NCBI RefSeq assembly: GCF_037126465.1
Contig: NC_088202.1
Span: 89,694,160-89,758,159 of the forward strand
Reading direction: 5' to 3'
DNA: 64,000 nucleotides
From: Ornithodoros turicata
Lineage: Eukaryota > Arthropoda > Arachnida > Ixodida > Argasidae
Of the stretch, positions 22,311 to 32,551 are shown in pieces. The notes under the pieces were generated by a model, which saw nothing but the letters and a program-made list of their open reading frames with translations, did no database searches and was not told the origin of the DNA. A program made the position numbers and the translations under genes. The stretch's first letter is position 1, and each line of letters begins with the position of its first letter.

Positions 22311-24506
22311 GTTTAGTCGATGTATGACGTTCACGCGTCGTGACTGTTACTTGTGCGAACACGTGCGGAGTGAATGGCAAATGTGTATTGGAGTGCACCG
22401 AGCGAACATAACACGTGTCTGGTGTGGGCGTATGGGCCTAACACTGCAGATGCCTGGCGGACTTCCTCCCCCCCCCCCCTTGTTGTGTATCGGCGGTCCC
22501 AGGGAGGGAAAGTGTTTGGAACGCGTTACTCTCTGGCGTAGTGGGGCGCGGAGGGCAATGTCATGTAGGCGGAGGCAACTGTATGTTGCAAATGTGAGCG
22601 GTAGATTAGATCAAGATGCGATTTGGCGTTCTGCGGTCGCGCGGTCTGCCTGTTGCGGTTGTTCAGTTTGACTCATTTGCTCGCCTACAGCTATAATGTG
22701 CGTATATATGTATATTGGATGGGTTTGGATTTGAGCCTCAACCTTCGGTCGCGTACGCGCGTTTTACTAGACGACAGTAGATTGCTGTCGTGCTGACGAA
22801 ATGTGCTTTATTAGGCTTATTTTGTGTCTTCTTAGATTGCTTATTTTTCTTTTGTGTGATTGGGATCCAAATAGGACAAGATCGGGCTGGCATTGTTTTT
22901 GTGGACGTCTTTTATTTTAAATGTAATACACAGAGGTCACTATAGGTCTCTTATTTATCTGAGGTGCATAGGTCATGTTTTGGGAAATTATGTGTTCGGC
23001 ATGCATGTAGCATCCATTGGACACAAGTGTTCCATCAGAGCACGCAGCTGCTATTTCTTAGATATTCATCGCCAATAAAGTACATTTCAGCAGAGGCGGG
23101 GAAGTTAATTACCACCCAAAAGTTGCTAGTTACGAGTTACGTCACTAAGCTAAATATTTAATGAAGTTACAACCTTCAAGTTATCAAAATGAAATTAAGT
23201 GAGAAATAAAAGTTCTTTCTACCATGCCGAAATTAAGTTGGGAGCGGAGTTCCGAATATACCTTGTCAATTGGGCACAAAGTGAGAATTGGAATTCCAAG
23301 TTCTACGAGTTCCCATTTTCCGCGCACATTTCATAGAACCTTGCCAGTGGCCTTATCACCTTCCCCGTAAAAAAAATGCACTCCACGCACTCCAAACGAA
23401 CGCTCTGCTGCGACCTAACTCAGAAGCACGTCGGAATTGCGTTTGCGTACATCCAGTACATCGCGCTGCAACAAGGCGGAGCAGACAGGCTGCTGGCGCC
23501 GCGCACGTGCAAGAGGCGGGGTCACTGTCGTCGGATTTTTCAGCAGCAAAATAAAAAGAAAGGAGCCCGCGTTGTGCGTTCTGCCTGCCTGGACGTGAAG
23601 CGAAATAGAAATTTCTAACTTTGCTCATGATACTTTTGCGAAGTTACCTCAAAAGTGACTAACACTATACAGTCAAGTGATTATGATGAGAGGTTGTTTC
23701 AAACATCAAATAAAAACAGGTAAGAGTGGGAATTGTTATAAACTGTGTCGACACATATTTATTTAGAGATTGTGAGAGACGAAAAGAAACTGTTTCACGG
23801 ACTGTAAGTTGGTGGTCTTCCGGGCTCCTTGCAGTCTTCACTTCAATTTGCGCCTCACATTCTGTATGTATTACATGTGTCCAAACGCCTCGGTCGTTAA
23901 CAATTCACTTAGTGTTCGTCCGTATATACCCTCCTCGGAGGAAAAAGAATACAATGGGTTACACTTTTCCGAGGACATCTTCTCAGTTTTTGGTCTCAGT
24001 GATTTCTCCAGACCATGATGCATCCCTGTGACACCCCCCACCCCAAAGAAAAAAGTTTGTCGACACCCCCTGCAAAAAAGGGGGCTTGCCGTTTCAGCTG
24101 TAATGACATGTCGGTAATTATACGTGTAAAGCTGTTATCAAGTAGCGGTAATAATGACCACGCCCCCTGCTTGGGATTCCGGATGAACCACTGCAGTGGT
24201 GTATTGCATGAAAGAATTAGAGTAAAAACATATGTCCAGCGAAAGTGATTACAGGTCGCTGAATTCGTTCATGACGGCTATTTCCAGTGTCAGTAAGCAT
24301 CATGTCACAAGAACTCATGTAATACTGAGTGGCTGGCCACGATGTATTCCGATGCCGAAGCTAATACCCCCGCGTCACGAGTGAAAAATGACACGGCGGA
24401 AAAGCAGGACGTATGAAGCCACATGATCGTGCAATGTACCGGCAGACACGGCGATCGTACGAAGTCATATGAACGTTCAATGTGCCGGCAGGCAAGGGTA
24501 TCGTAC
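22311..24506. other. Interior of the foldback-like element, no gene recognised
   Basis: The stretch holds no frame with recognisable transposase, RT or host domains. It includes a C10 run at about 22,470-22,480. Open frames at 22,297-22,671, 23,288-23,554 and 24,015-24,248 do not resemble known families. Confidence 0.45.
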
Positions 24507-25254
24507 GAAGCCACATGAACCTGCAATGTGCTATGCGCTCACTTAGCTGTCAACAACGGGCGCAACATTGTGCAACAACCCTACCGCGTAAGCAACATAC
24601 CTCCCGCCGCCGTTCACATGCGACAGCGGAGGTCAAACGTTGCATCCCTCCCTTTCCTCCTTTCTTGGTGCACCCTGCTTCCAAGCCCAACCCGGAACAA
24701 GGCGACCGCACCCTCCAAACAGCATACCCCTCCTCCGCTTACGCTTTCGCCGCCACTACCTTGAAATCCACGCTAACAGGGGCGAGGAAGAAACGCCAAC
24801 GTCGTAATCCTCCAGCAGCGAGCAGCCGGGCACACCAACGTAGACCTTCGTTGGTATTCAACTTCAAAACCCCATCTGCGGTCACCCGAAGCCACATAAA
24901 CGCGCAATGTGCTATGCGCTCACTAATCTGTCAACAACGGGCGCAATATTGTGCAACAACCCTACCGCGCAACCAATACACCTTCCGCAGTTCACATGCG
25001 ACAGCGGAGGTCGAACGTGGCATCCTTCCCTTTCCTCCTTCATTGGTAAACCCTGCTTCCAAGTCCAACCGAGTGCAGGGTGACCGCACCCTCCAAGCAG
25101 CATACCCCTCCTTCGCTTACGTTTTTGCTGCCACTACCAGGAAACCCACGCAAACACAGGCGAGCAGGACGCTAGCGTCGTAATCCTGCAGCCGGGCACA
25201 ACCCACGTAGGCCTTTCTTGGAGTTCAACTCCAAAAACCCCATCACCGACTTCA
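24507..25254 (+). repeat. Tandem duplication of a ~380-bp unit
   Basis: Unit 1 (24,507-24,887) and unit 2 (24,888-25,254) share GAAGCCACATRAAC, GCAATGTGCTATGCGCTCAC, CAACAACGGGCGCAA, TTGTGCAACAACCCTACCGC, ACCGCACCCTCCAA and GCAGCCGGGCACA. A frame stays open across both (24,482-25,183), but its protein is low complexity and likely incidental. The unit ends in GTTSAACTYCAAAAMCCCATC, the same motif as the satellite arm. Confidence 0.75.
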
Positions 25255-25600
25255 GAACCCATCATAGGAATTCAACTTCAAAACCCCATCACAGACTTCA
25301 ACTTCAAAATCCATCACTGACTTCAGAACCCATCATAGGAATTCAACTTCAAAGCCCCATCACAAACTTCAACTTCAAAATCCATCACCGACTTCAGAAC
25401 CCATCATAGGAATTCAACTTCAAAACCGCGATGGGATTTGAAGTTGAATTCTGATGATGGGCTCTGAAGTTGAATGATGGGTTATGAAGTGATGAATTCT
25501 GAGGTTGAAGTTGAGTTACGGGCTCGTGATGTGATGGTTTATGACGGTGATGTGATGTGATGGGCTTTGCGGAAAACTGACCATGATGTGATGTTGAATG
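25210..25600. repeat. Satellite-like array, right arm
   Basis: Repeats of TTCAACTTCAAAAYCCATCA and CACCGACTTCAGAACCCATC run to about 25,427. The orientation then flips to GATGGGATTTGAAGTTGAAT, followed by simpler GTGATGTGATG repeats up to the terminus. The flip inside the arm means the right end is itself partly palindromic. Confidence 0.75.
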
Positions 25601-25626
25601 AATTCTTAGCAAAATGCCGACCTATG

Positions 25627-25808
25627 CCCGAGGCCAACGGACAACCCCTCGTCGTGCATGGCCAAGTGACAGTCCAGGTCTCAGCTGACAACCTGACGTA
25701 TTTGCGTCCATTCTTCGTCGTGCCCCACCTAGAAGCAGACAACGTGCTCCTAGGGAATAATTTCCTGAAAAAGTCCCAAGCTGTCATTGATGGTTCCCCT
25801 ACGATTTA
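25627..25808 (+). pseudogene. Second half of the split retrotransposon protease
   Basis: The frame reads PEANGQPLVVHGQVTVQV, then FFVVPHLEADNVLLGNNFLKK, the flap and C-terminal part of a retrotransposon aspartic protease (the LLG-x-NFL block). It is in the same codon phase, relative to the CCCGAGGC duplication, as the upstream half ending at 21,843, so the two halves belong to one protease interrupted by the insertion. No RT follows; the frame runs into a GTTTTAGAGA repeat. Confidence 0.75.
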
Positions 25809-25930
25809 GAGAGCCTCGTTTTAGAGAATTGCGTTTTAGAGAACAGGTCATGTTAAAAGAGTCTCGTTTTAGCGAATATCGTTTTAGAGACTCCGGGGCA
25901 CGTTTTAGGGAATGCCGTTTTAGAGATGAT
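25801..25930 (+). repeat. Short tandem array of CGTTTTAGAGA units
   Basis: About eight degenerate copies of CGTTTTAGAGAAT-type units occur with 11-30-bp spacing, some as GTTTTAGCGA or GTTTTAGGGA. Read through, they encode an RFRE repeat. The array is too irregular in unit and spacer to be anything but a minisatellite or element edge. Confidence 0.65.
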
Positions 25931-26551
25931 CCATCATTCCCAGCGGCGCGATCTCCGCAGCGTTTCCATGCTACTGTTCATGCTTATCATCGCAAACTGG
26001 AGTCTCTCTCTGTGTCCGTGAGTGCCCCATCACGAATGTCCCAAGCAGTTTTATGGAGCGAAGTGCAGGTCAGCGCAAAGTGGATTGGACGCCTTCAGCA
26101 GGTTAGAACAGTTCCATGGGCGTCAGCCATAGGCTCGTGGCTCCCTGCTCCCTTGCGTGACATGGTGTGGAACTTTGCATGGGGCATCCAACCCACGCGG
26201 GACCGCCTTCAGACATGGAACTTGACCCCGACGGACAATTGCCCGTACTGCAATTGTGTCGAGACGAACCACCACGTGCTTTTTGACTGTCGGATTGCAA
26301 GAATTTTTTGGCAATTGGCTCGGCGGCATACGAACATCATATGCCCAGTGCCCTTACATCGTCGACAGTCCTGCCACCGGATTAGCGCACTTTTAACGGC
26401 TTGCGGGGCACAGGTTCTGTGGGTAGCGCGCTGCAAAGCTGTGGCACAGCGTCTGTGGGCAGACATTTCCATTACAGACGCCAGACCACAGACATTACCA
26501 GCGACATTACCAGCGTGGGTAAAAAACAATGATAGTAAATATAATATTTCT
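25931..26551 (+). pseudogene. 3' end of a LINE (zf-RVT domain)
   Basis: An open frame carries WSEVQVSAKWIGRLQQVR, WLPAPLRDMVWNFAWG, PTRDRLQTWNLTPTDNC, PYCNCVETNHHVLFDC, RIARIFWQLARRH. This is the reverse-transcriptase-associated zinc-binding domain (C-x2-C, ET-x2-H, C) found at the C terminus of some non-LTR retrotransposons. The upstream RT is absent (5' truncation). The frame ends right at the MITE that begins at 26,552. Confidence 0.7.
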
Positions 26552-26553
26552 TA

Positions 26554-27187
26554 GAGTGCCACTACGGACTAAATCTCGTGTCTTCAGAATCCTGCCAAAG
26601 TTATGTTACTGAAATCTTCTTGTCTCACTTTACATTCCTGCAAAATATTTTGGCTCTACGTGACGCGAAAGCTAGAGAGAATTAATTTTTATTTTCGAGA
26701 ACTGTGACGCCACGTTATGCTCCGAAGGAGCGCCCGGCTCTCATCTAGCAACGTTGATGCCCTCTGCGTCTTCCGGGGGGCTCACTTTTTGCACTCCGTT
26801 AGCGGAGCCCCACGTAACATACCATCCCACCGCTCCGACCTTGGAGAAAACATAAAGGAGGCAGAAGACATCTCTCCCATTTTCCCCTGTTTCGATCAGC
26901 CTCACATGACTTCTCCGCCACGTGACCCTCCCCGGACGCCGGCGTCGTTGCTAGGAGACGAGTGCCCTCTCCCGAACATGACATCATTGCAATTTGTGGG
27001 CTTATGATTACGTCACTCGCTCGTTGCGTCATCGAAACTTGTGGAGGCTCAGCAGATCATCAAAAATTGACAGAAATGCACAGTGTTCGTAGGCAGGATT
27101 GAAATTTCGCATATAGAATCCTTGAGGCACCTTCTCTTCATGGACTAAATAAAATAAACGCTGTTTTCTGAGTCCGGAGTGGCACTT
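26554..27187. mobile_element. MITE with GAGTGCCACTMCGGACT termini, TA duplication
   Basis: The left end TAGAGTGCCACTACGGACT and the reverse complement of the right end (TAAAGTGCCACTCCGGACT) are a 19-bp inverted repeat with two differences. Both ends abut TA, as expected for Tc1/mariner-superfamily insertion. It contains no transposase. A polyadenylation-like AATAAAATAAA occurs near the right end. Confidence 0.7.
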
Positions 27188-27189
27188 TA

Positions 27190-28150
27190 ATACACATAAG
27201 ACATCGTAATAACTAACAATATAGAGACACCTATTTTAAATGAGCTCGGAAAGCAGGTAATTCACTACCATTTTTTCAAACCAAGCTGTTCTTCTGCCTA
27301 TTAAAATGCACCATGCGAAGTAATTCAATCAACAGGTGAACAAATATCGCAGAATTCGATTTTGAAAATCGCGACCATGCGCAACGGTGGCAATGCAGGG
27401 AACGAGCCGACGAGCCGCCCGCTTCATTTTGACGTCAGAAAAGTGGAGTCGCTGGTTGGTTTAGGGGAACGTCGTCTGCTATTTTTCACTCGGAACCACG
27501 CCGCAGCGGCGGAAGTTTATTTTCGCTTTTTCTTTGATTTATCAGATACAGTAAACGAACATTGGTATACAGACACCGTTCAAGGCTTGGTTCAAGGTTA
27601 GGTCGTAAAGATATTCTGGAGGCCATCCTCATTGAATTCCCCGAACAACGTTAACCAAAAGTCGGTCAACCTGTCCCCGCTCGAGCTCGCTTTTCTCTCC
27701 CGCGACCTTCCCGAGTAGGTGGATTATGAAAATAAATTTCAGGTGCCAGTTTAACGCTGTTCTGTCCATGTGTGTTTTGTATGGTGTTCCTTATCGGGAT
27801 GATTGTTACTGTAGTTCTGTTGTTGGCTGCAATAAGTATAAACATAGCGCAGAACTAAGCGCTGCGTCAGTTCACGCTTCAGAATGATTGCCGCATCGCT
27901 ATGATCACTAATTTGCCCGTCACTTCGACCAGCAACTTTGCTAGTCATTCAGTTAATGTCTCATTCAGCCGGAGGAGTGTTCTTGTCGATACGTTGTCAG
28001 ACAGAAGCCAATGAAATCTATCGCAATGTGCCGGCACGTCGCAGCATCAGGCGTTGAACATCCATTTGCTGTCGCACAGATCCACAGAACTAATCAATGT
28101 CATAAAACCACCACAATTTATGGTCAACTTACCAATCATCGAGAACTTAC
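27190..28150. other. No gene recognised
   Basis: The frame 27,362-27,601 (MKIATMRNGG...) matches nothing known to me. The part from about 27,600 on may be the 5' leader of the Penelope-like element that follows, but I cannot show this. Confidence 0.35.
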
Positions 28151-28162
28151 CAATCACCGAGA

Positions 28163-29293
28163 TCTCAGTCCGCTGCCGGCATGTCACTGAGTGAGTTTCT
28201 TAGGGTTTTGGAATTGTATCTCAGTTCTACCACGGTTTCTTACAATGATTCTCTTTTTGTACAGTCTAAGGGGGCTTGTATTGGTTCATCTGTAGCTCCA
28301 ATCTTATCTGAAATCTACCTTAATGTTCTTGATAGTGCTGTACACCAATTCTTGAGTTCTGTGGGCTCCGTTCCTTGTCTTGTTACGCGTTATGTAGATG
28401 ACACCTTAGTTATTTCAACGTATGGCGCTCTTGTTTCCCAAGCTCTGCAGGCAATGAAGTGTTCATCCCCTGAGCTAGTTTTCTCTGTTGAACATGTAGT
28501 TGATGGTAGGCTTCAGTATCTTGATCTTTCTTTGAGGTTGTGTCCCCTATTTTGTTGGGCGTATGGTAAATCTGGTGGCAAGCCGTTACTTCCCGTAAAC
28601 AGCTTTCATTCCAAACCCGCAAAGTCGGGCATCGTGGCCTCGCTCATCCGTTCCGCATTAAATAAGCCTTGCTGCCATTTTGTTTCAGATAGTCTTCGCC
28701 ATCAGGTTTACCGCTTAACAGAAGCGGGGTTTGGTCCAGCTTTGTAGCAGTCAAAGTTACTAGAGTGTTTTCTGGGCATAGGTGATGTAAAACCTTGTCG
28801 TTCTGAGCAGCCTTCTGCACGAGTTTGCATTCCATATTTTCATGCTGTGTCTCATAACATCCTAGCCGCTGCAAAGTGGTTCAATGTTCAAGTTGTTTTT
28901 TCAAATCTTGCGCGTTTAAGCTCTCTAACGCCCTTTCATTCTGATAAGTCAGTTTGCCGTATTTCTCACAAGACCTGCTTTGTTGAGTGCGCCGTAGGTG
29001 TTGTGTATTATATTCCTTTTGCATGTGGTTTTTGCTACGTGGGACAGTCTGGTAGACGCTTAAACATTAGACTCTTTGAGCATAAAAGGAATGCAGACAG
29101 CCTTTCAGGAAATTCTGAATTGGTCGAACACTTGAGAGATTGTCACAATTGTTTCCCGCTTTTCCAAGAGACCATTGTATTGAAAAAGGTGCGTGACCCG
29201 TTTGGACGACTCTTAGCTGAGTCACGAGGCAATTGCGGTAGTGTTCCCTCTGTCTCCCCCTTTCCACCCATCAGGAGGTTATTTGGAGTGTAG
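28163..29293 (+). mobile_element. Penelope-like retroelement, RT plus GIY-YIG endonuclease
   Basis: An RT fragment (28,181-28,744) shows ACIGSSVAPILSEIYLNVLD (block B-like), CLVTRYVDDTLVIS (catalytic YVDD) and LQYLDLSLRL. One in-frame TAG (28,745-28,747) follows, and the same frame continues to a GIY-YIG nuclease at 28,985-29,200 (VVYYIPFACGFCYVGQSGRR, LNIRLFEHKRN, LVEHLRDCHNCFPLF). RT followed by GIY-YIG is diagnostic of endonuclease-bearing Penelope-like elements. The RT lacks its N-terminal part, so the copy is 5' truncated. Only one stop breaks the remaining ~375 codons, so it is fairly young. Confidence 0.85.
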
Positions 29294-29399
29294 GCTGTCA
29301 TTAAATGGGTTGCTGTGTCTGAGAACGCGTCGTGTTGTCTTTTTTTCTGTTCCGTGTCTCCGGTTTTTATCTTCGTTTTACGATCAAATATGTCCGAAC

Positions 29400-29984
29400 A
29401 AGCTCCCAGCCCTCACCCCTCAATGAAGATCTGTCAAGGCAGCTGAAAGCCATGGGTCTTGACATTGCTGACGAACCCGTGAAAGCCAGCTGTGGCGTTT
29501 CGCTGCTAATCGGCAGTGATTTTTACTGGAAGATCGTCACCGATTCGGTTATCAGAACAGCTGGTAGCTGTCGTAACGCTTTTCGGATGGAAGGCCTGTC
29601 TGCGAACACCTCCAAGCAAGACGATTCTATTGGAGTAATGCAGATTGGAGTACGATCTGGAGACACTGTCGGCGATATTAACTCACAGCTGCGTGCTTTC
29701 TGGGAACTAGAGCACATGGGCATTGTCCCCCACGAACAGCCTAACCCAGATAACGACACTGCAGCGATTTCGTTCCTCGGCTTCGTTCAAAGATGGTCGG
29801 TACGTGGTATGTCTGCCATGGGATGAAGAGAAGCTGCATTGGCTGGGAGACAACAAGACGTTAGCAGTGCAGCGCCTCCAGGCCATCACAAAGAAGTTGC
29901 AGGACAAGTCACTGCTACAGGAGTACGATCAGACTATACGGGAGTATTTGAGTAATGGTCACGCTGAGCGCGTTACAGACCCTG
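29400..29984 (+). pseudogene. BEL/Pao pol, protease-RT junction (outer element, part 1)
   Basis: Segments QLKAMGLDIADEP, GVSLLIGSDFYWKIVT (end of protease), LRAFWELEHMGI, then FKDGRYVVCLPWDEEK, NKTLAVQRLQAITKKL and LLQEYDQTIREYLSNGHAER are the characteristic entry of BEL/Pao reverse transcriptase. Frameshifts occur near 29,800. The frame is cut at 29,985 by the insertion of the minus-strand element and resumes at 34,550. Confidence 0.8.
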
Positions 29985-29989
29985 AAGTC

Positions 29990-30180
29990 TGTAGAAAAGA
30001 ACAACTTCAACTGGAGAAAGAGCAGTTTAATTGCCGGATGTGGCCTGGACGAGCCCAGAAGAGACTAGAGCCGAATCAGTCGGCCGTCGTAGAGAAATGC
30101 AATCGAAAACACGCCTGCAGGCGCCAGGAACACCTGGCAGGTGATCCGGGACACGTCATCGTCGTCTCCAATTTCTTACA
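29990..30180 (-). repeat. 3' LTR of the Y-box-carrying element
   Basis: 191 bp, TG...CA bounded, with the target duplication AAGTC immediately outside. Its inner edge is preceded (in element orientation) by TTTCGCCCCGGGGAG, a plausible polypurine tract. It matches the 34,354-34,544 repeat at about 179 of 191 positions, so the insertion is not recent. Confidence 0.85.
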
Positions 30181-30189
30181 CTCCCCGGG

Positions 30190-30401
30190 GCGAAAGTGAG
30201 AAGCTGAGATATCCGAGGCCGCAGATACCAGCTCCAGTCAAAGCTCCCGCTTGTGGAGGTACTGAACGGGCAGAGGTATCTTGCACGCCCGAATGTCCGT
30301 CGCGTCCTGGCTGCACGTCGGTGATCCCCGAGCGAGAGGCGGTCACCCGAGAGGTGAGTGGAGAACTGGATCACGTCACCTACTGCTAGAATGTTTGTGC
30401 A
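30190..30401 (-). pseudogene. Integrase C-terminal tail of BEL/Pao pol
   Basis: On the minus strand, after the Y-box segment, the frame gives ILAVGDVIQFSTHLSGDRLSL, then (frameshifted) GITDVQPGRDGHSGV and RACKIPLPVQYLHKREL before a stop. The VGDV, GR-x-V-x-PGRDG and RPVQYLHKLEL-type blocks are the known ending of BEL/Pao integrase. Its presence between the Y-box segment and the 3' LTR shows that the central part of pol was lost or replaced rather than the element simply ending. Confidence 0.65.
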
Positions 30402-31037
30402 GGATTCGTTGTCCCTATAGCTCTCTACATCGTCATGCTCGCTTCCCGATCGTCTGCGATGACGCTTAAAGTACACGCCAGAGTATCTTCTTGGTGGTCT
30501 ACGTTTTACTTGCTGGTCTTTGATGTCATGGTCTTCGTACCCATACGCCCTGCGAAGGTCATTTTGAAGAGTGTTCCGTGGTAGACCTCTAAGGCGACGG
30601 TATAACCCTTGGTTAAAAGATCTCGGTATGGGTCCTGAAGGCTGTAGTAGGAGACGCCTGATGCTGCGAAGGTCTTTCGTCCCTTGTGGTGGTGGCCCTC
30701 CGCGGGACATCGAGCGACGTGGTCTGGGGAAGCAGCGTCCATTAAAACGACGCCGTGCTGCATCATGCGGATCTCCTGGAAAGGATTCTCTATCGGGTAC
30801 AGTCACATTGGCCGCTTCGCGACCTTTCTCTCCAAGAACGACGTCAAGCTTGACCACCTCTCCATCGCCTAAGCTGCGAATTACTATTTGTGGGTTGTTG
30901 CGAGTGATGACCGTGTGATGAACGAAGACGTCCTCGTGGGTGTCGTTCCGGTTGATGAAGTCATAGCCGTTCTTCAAGTTGAACCGTTTGGCAGTTCCGA
31001 GCACGCGCTCGGCGAGCACAGGCTTCTTGGTCGAATC
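30402..31037 (-). pseudogene. Y-box (cold-shock domain) gene fragment inside the LTR element
   Basis: About 212 codons are open on the minus strand: a linker (STKKPVLAERVLGTAKRF), a full cold-shock domain including NGYDFINRNDTHEDVFVHH and SLGDGEVVKLDVVLGEKGRE, AANVT, then the basic/aromatic Y-box C-terminal part (RRRFNGRCFPRPRR, GGPPPQGT, PPRRYSGVYFKRH, SGSEHDDVESYRDNES). No introns are present, so it derives from a spliced transcript. There is no poly(A) and the normal C terminus is missing. Changes at usually fixed sites include KWFN to KRFN and the RNP1 Gly to Asp (NGYDFI), while the RNP2-like VFVHH is kept. No ATG is seen at its start; it would need fusion to upstream gag/protease sequence. 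Y-box proteins bind mRNA and DNA; any function here is unproven. Confidence 0.85.
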
Positions 31038-31065
31038 ACCAATTCTATGTTTCAGATACCCTGTT

Positions 31066-31371
31066 GTGACTCCACATCGCTAAAATGGTCGTCCCAGCTA
31101 CAGAACAGTCCCTCTTCGCCATATTGGGCATCCCGAGCTACCCGGGCGGACGTTTTCCCTCCGACCAGCGGATTTCTTCCACTCTCTGAAGAAAAGGGAA
31201 AAAGAGGACAGCTTCCCGGAATCCCTCATAGCCATTAACCCCTTTCCCACGGCGCATCGGCTATTTAAGCGGGCAGCTGTAGCCCACTGGTTGTCTTCGT
31301 CTGTACATTATGTAAATATATACGGCGTCTCTCTTGTCAACCGGCCTCTGCCTCGATTTGTCTACCGCACT
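31066..31371 (+). repeat. Probable solo LTR (plus orientation)
   Basis: A ~306-bp block starts TGTGACTCCACATCGC and ends TACCGCA. It contains a TATA-like CTATTTAAG at about 31,259-31,267 and a T/A-rich TGTAAATATATAC after a possible start region, as in a Gypsy-type LTR. The flanks CTGTT and CTGTG differ by one base, a plausible 5-bp duplication. It lies exactly between the protease remnant and the Y-box segment. If it is removed, the frame upstream is continuous in phase with the Y-box frame. Confidence 0.45.
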
Positions 31372-32551
31372 GTGGGGATCTGGCCACCTACCTCCTCAGC
31401 GGCTCGCAACAGCCCTTTGCTGTATCTGCGCCGAGGAGCCAGCAGGTACTGGGAGGATGGTTGAACTATCATGAACAGTAGAGACGCTGAATGCAGTGAA
31501 ATGACTCTTTGGTATAGTGTCGGTGAATGGCATGAAGCAGGCACCTTCACGTTGAGCGTCTGAGATAGCGGGTATCTTCACGGATGAGAGGTGTGTTTCT
31601 TGACGGTTCTTGCGACACAGCGATGTTAAGTGCTTACCGGTACAGTGAGCACAGGAGAGTTGCTTGGTGCTGTGACAGTCTTTAGCCAGATGTCGTGGTT
31701 TGCCACACTTGAAACAACAGCCCGCTTGACGTAATCTTGTAAGCTTTTGCTCCGGGGTCGAGGTGGTGACGCAGTGTGCGGCGGAATGGTACTTTGATCC
31801 ACAAAGGAGGCACGGAAAGAACCTTGGGTCTCGGGTAGTCCGCGATGGTGTTGAGAGCTGCGGCAGAAGAGATTTTAGGGGTATGGCCAGAGGAAACCGA
31901 GTCTGCCTGATGGGATGGAACTTCCCTTTTCCGTGACACCATTCGTTCTCTGTGCTCTATTTCCCTCTGAAGGAAGGAAATTAGGGAGTCAAAAGTACCG
32001 GTGTCAGCTGCCGGAGAAACCTCTGTGAGTCAGTCGCTACGTGCCTCGCGTCGGTTCCAGATAGTTGTTGAGCGTGATGCCCATAATACTCTAGCTCCAA
32101 GTCTGGAGGGAGTTTTCGTAGCAGTGCCGTCGTAAGTTCTATGCTGTAAGCACTCTCGGGAACTTGTAAGCTCTTCAAATTTCGCATCCGTACTCTCACA
32201 GTGTCATGAAGTCACATCGTCACATCGTCAGAGTATCTTACATGAGGGAGTTCCAGAAGCTGTCCCATATGCTCTGCGATGAGTCGATCCCGATTCCCGA
32301 ACTGTTGTTTTAAGGTGCTAATGGCTGTCGGATAATTGTCCACAGTTAAGTCGAGTCCCTTTATGGCCAACTCAGCCTTTCCCTTGACAAGCGAACGCAG
32401 ATATTGAAATTTAGCAATTACTGAAAGAGACGGGTTCTCGTGAACACCGGAGTTGAACTGATCCCAGAACGATTGCCACGCTAATAACTCTCCCGCAAAC
32501 GAGTCAATCTGAAGTTTGGGCAAGCGTGGCCTGTTAGCGGGAGGGCGTGGG

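Larger units (their letters stand above)
21844..25626. mobile_element. 3.8-kb foldback/MULE-like transposon with satellite-bearing ends
   Basis: The left end is CATAGGTCGGC followed by GAATTCATTCATGATGG. The reverse complement of the right end is CATAGGTCGGC, a 10-bp extra segment, then GAATTCATTCAACATCAC. Both ends are flanked by CCCGAGGC (21,836-21,843 and 25,627-25,634), an exact 8-bp target duplication. Just inside each terminus are arrays of TTGAAGTTGAAGT-type repeats in opposite orientation (21,900-22,300; 25,220-25,560). No transposase was recognised in the 2.9-kb interior. Long repetitive termini and an 8-9-bp duplication fit foldback/MULE-type elements; hAT is possible. It splits a retrotransposon protease. 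Confidence 0.8.

Noticed and set aside
24482..25183. 233-codon frame as a transposase of the foldback element
   Set aside because: It is an internal duplication with low-complexity Pro/Thr/Arg composition and no transposase motif.
25801..25930. GTTTTAGAG repeats resembling type II CRISPR repeats
   Set aside because: Units are 11-13 bp, spacing varies from a few to 30 bp, there is no Cas gene, and the context is a eukaryotic transposon graveyard.
30156..31019. Host Y-box gene as an ordinary single-exon gene
   Set aside because: It has no ATG, lacks its normal C terminus, lies between LTRs and reads into integrase-tail sequence at its 3' end.
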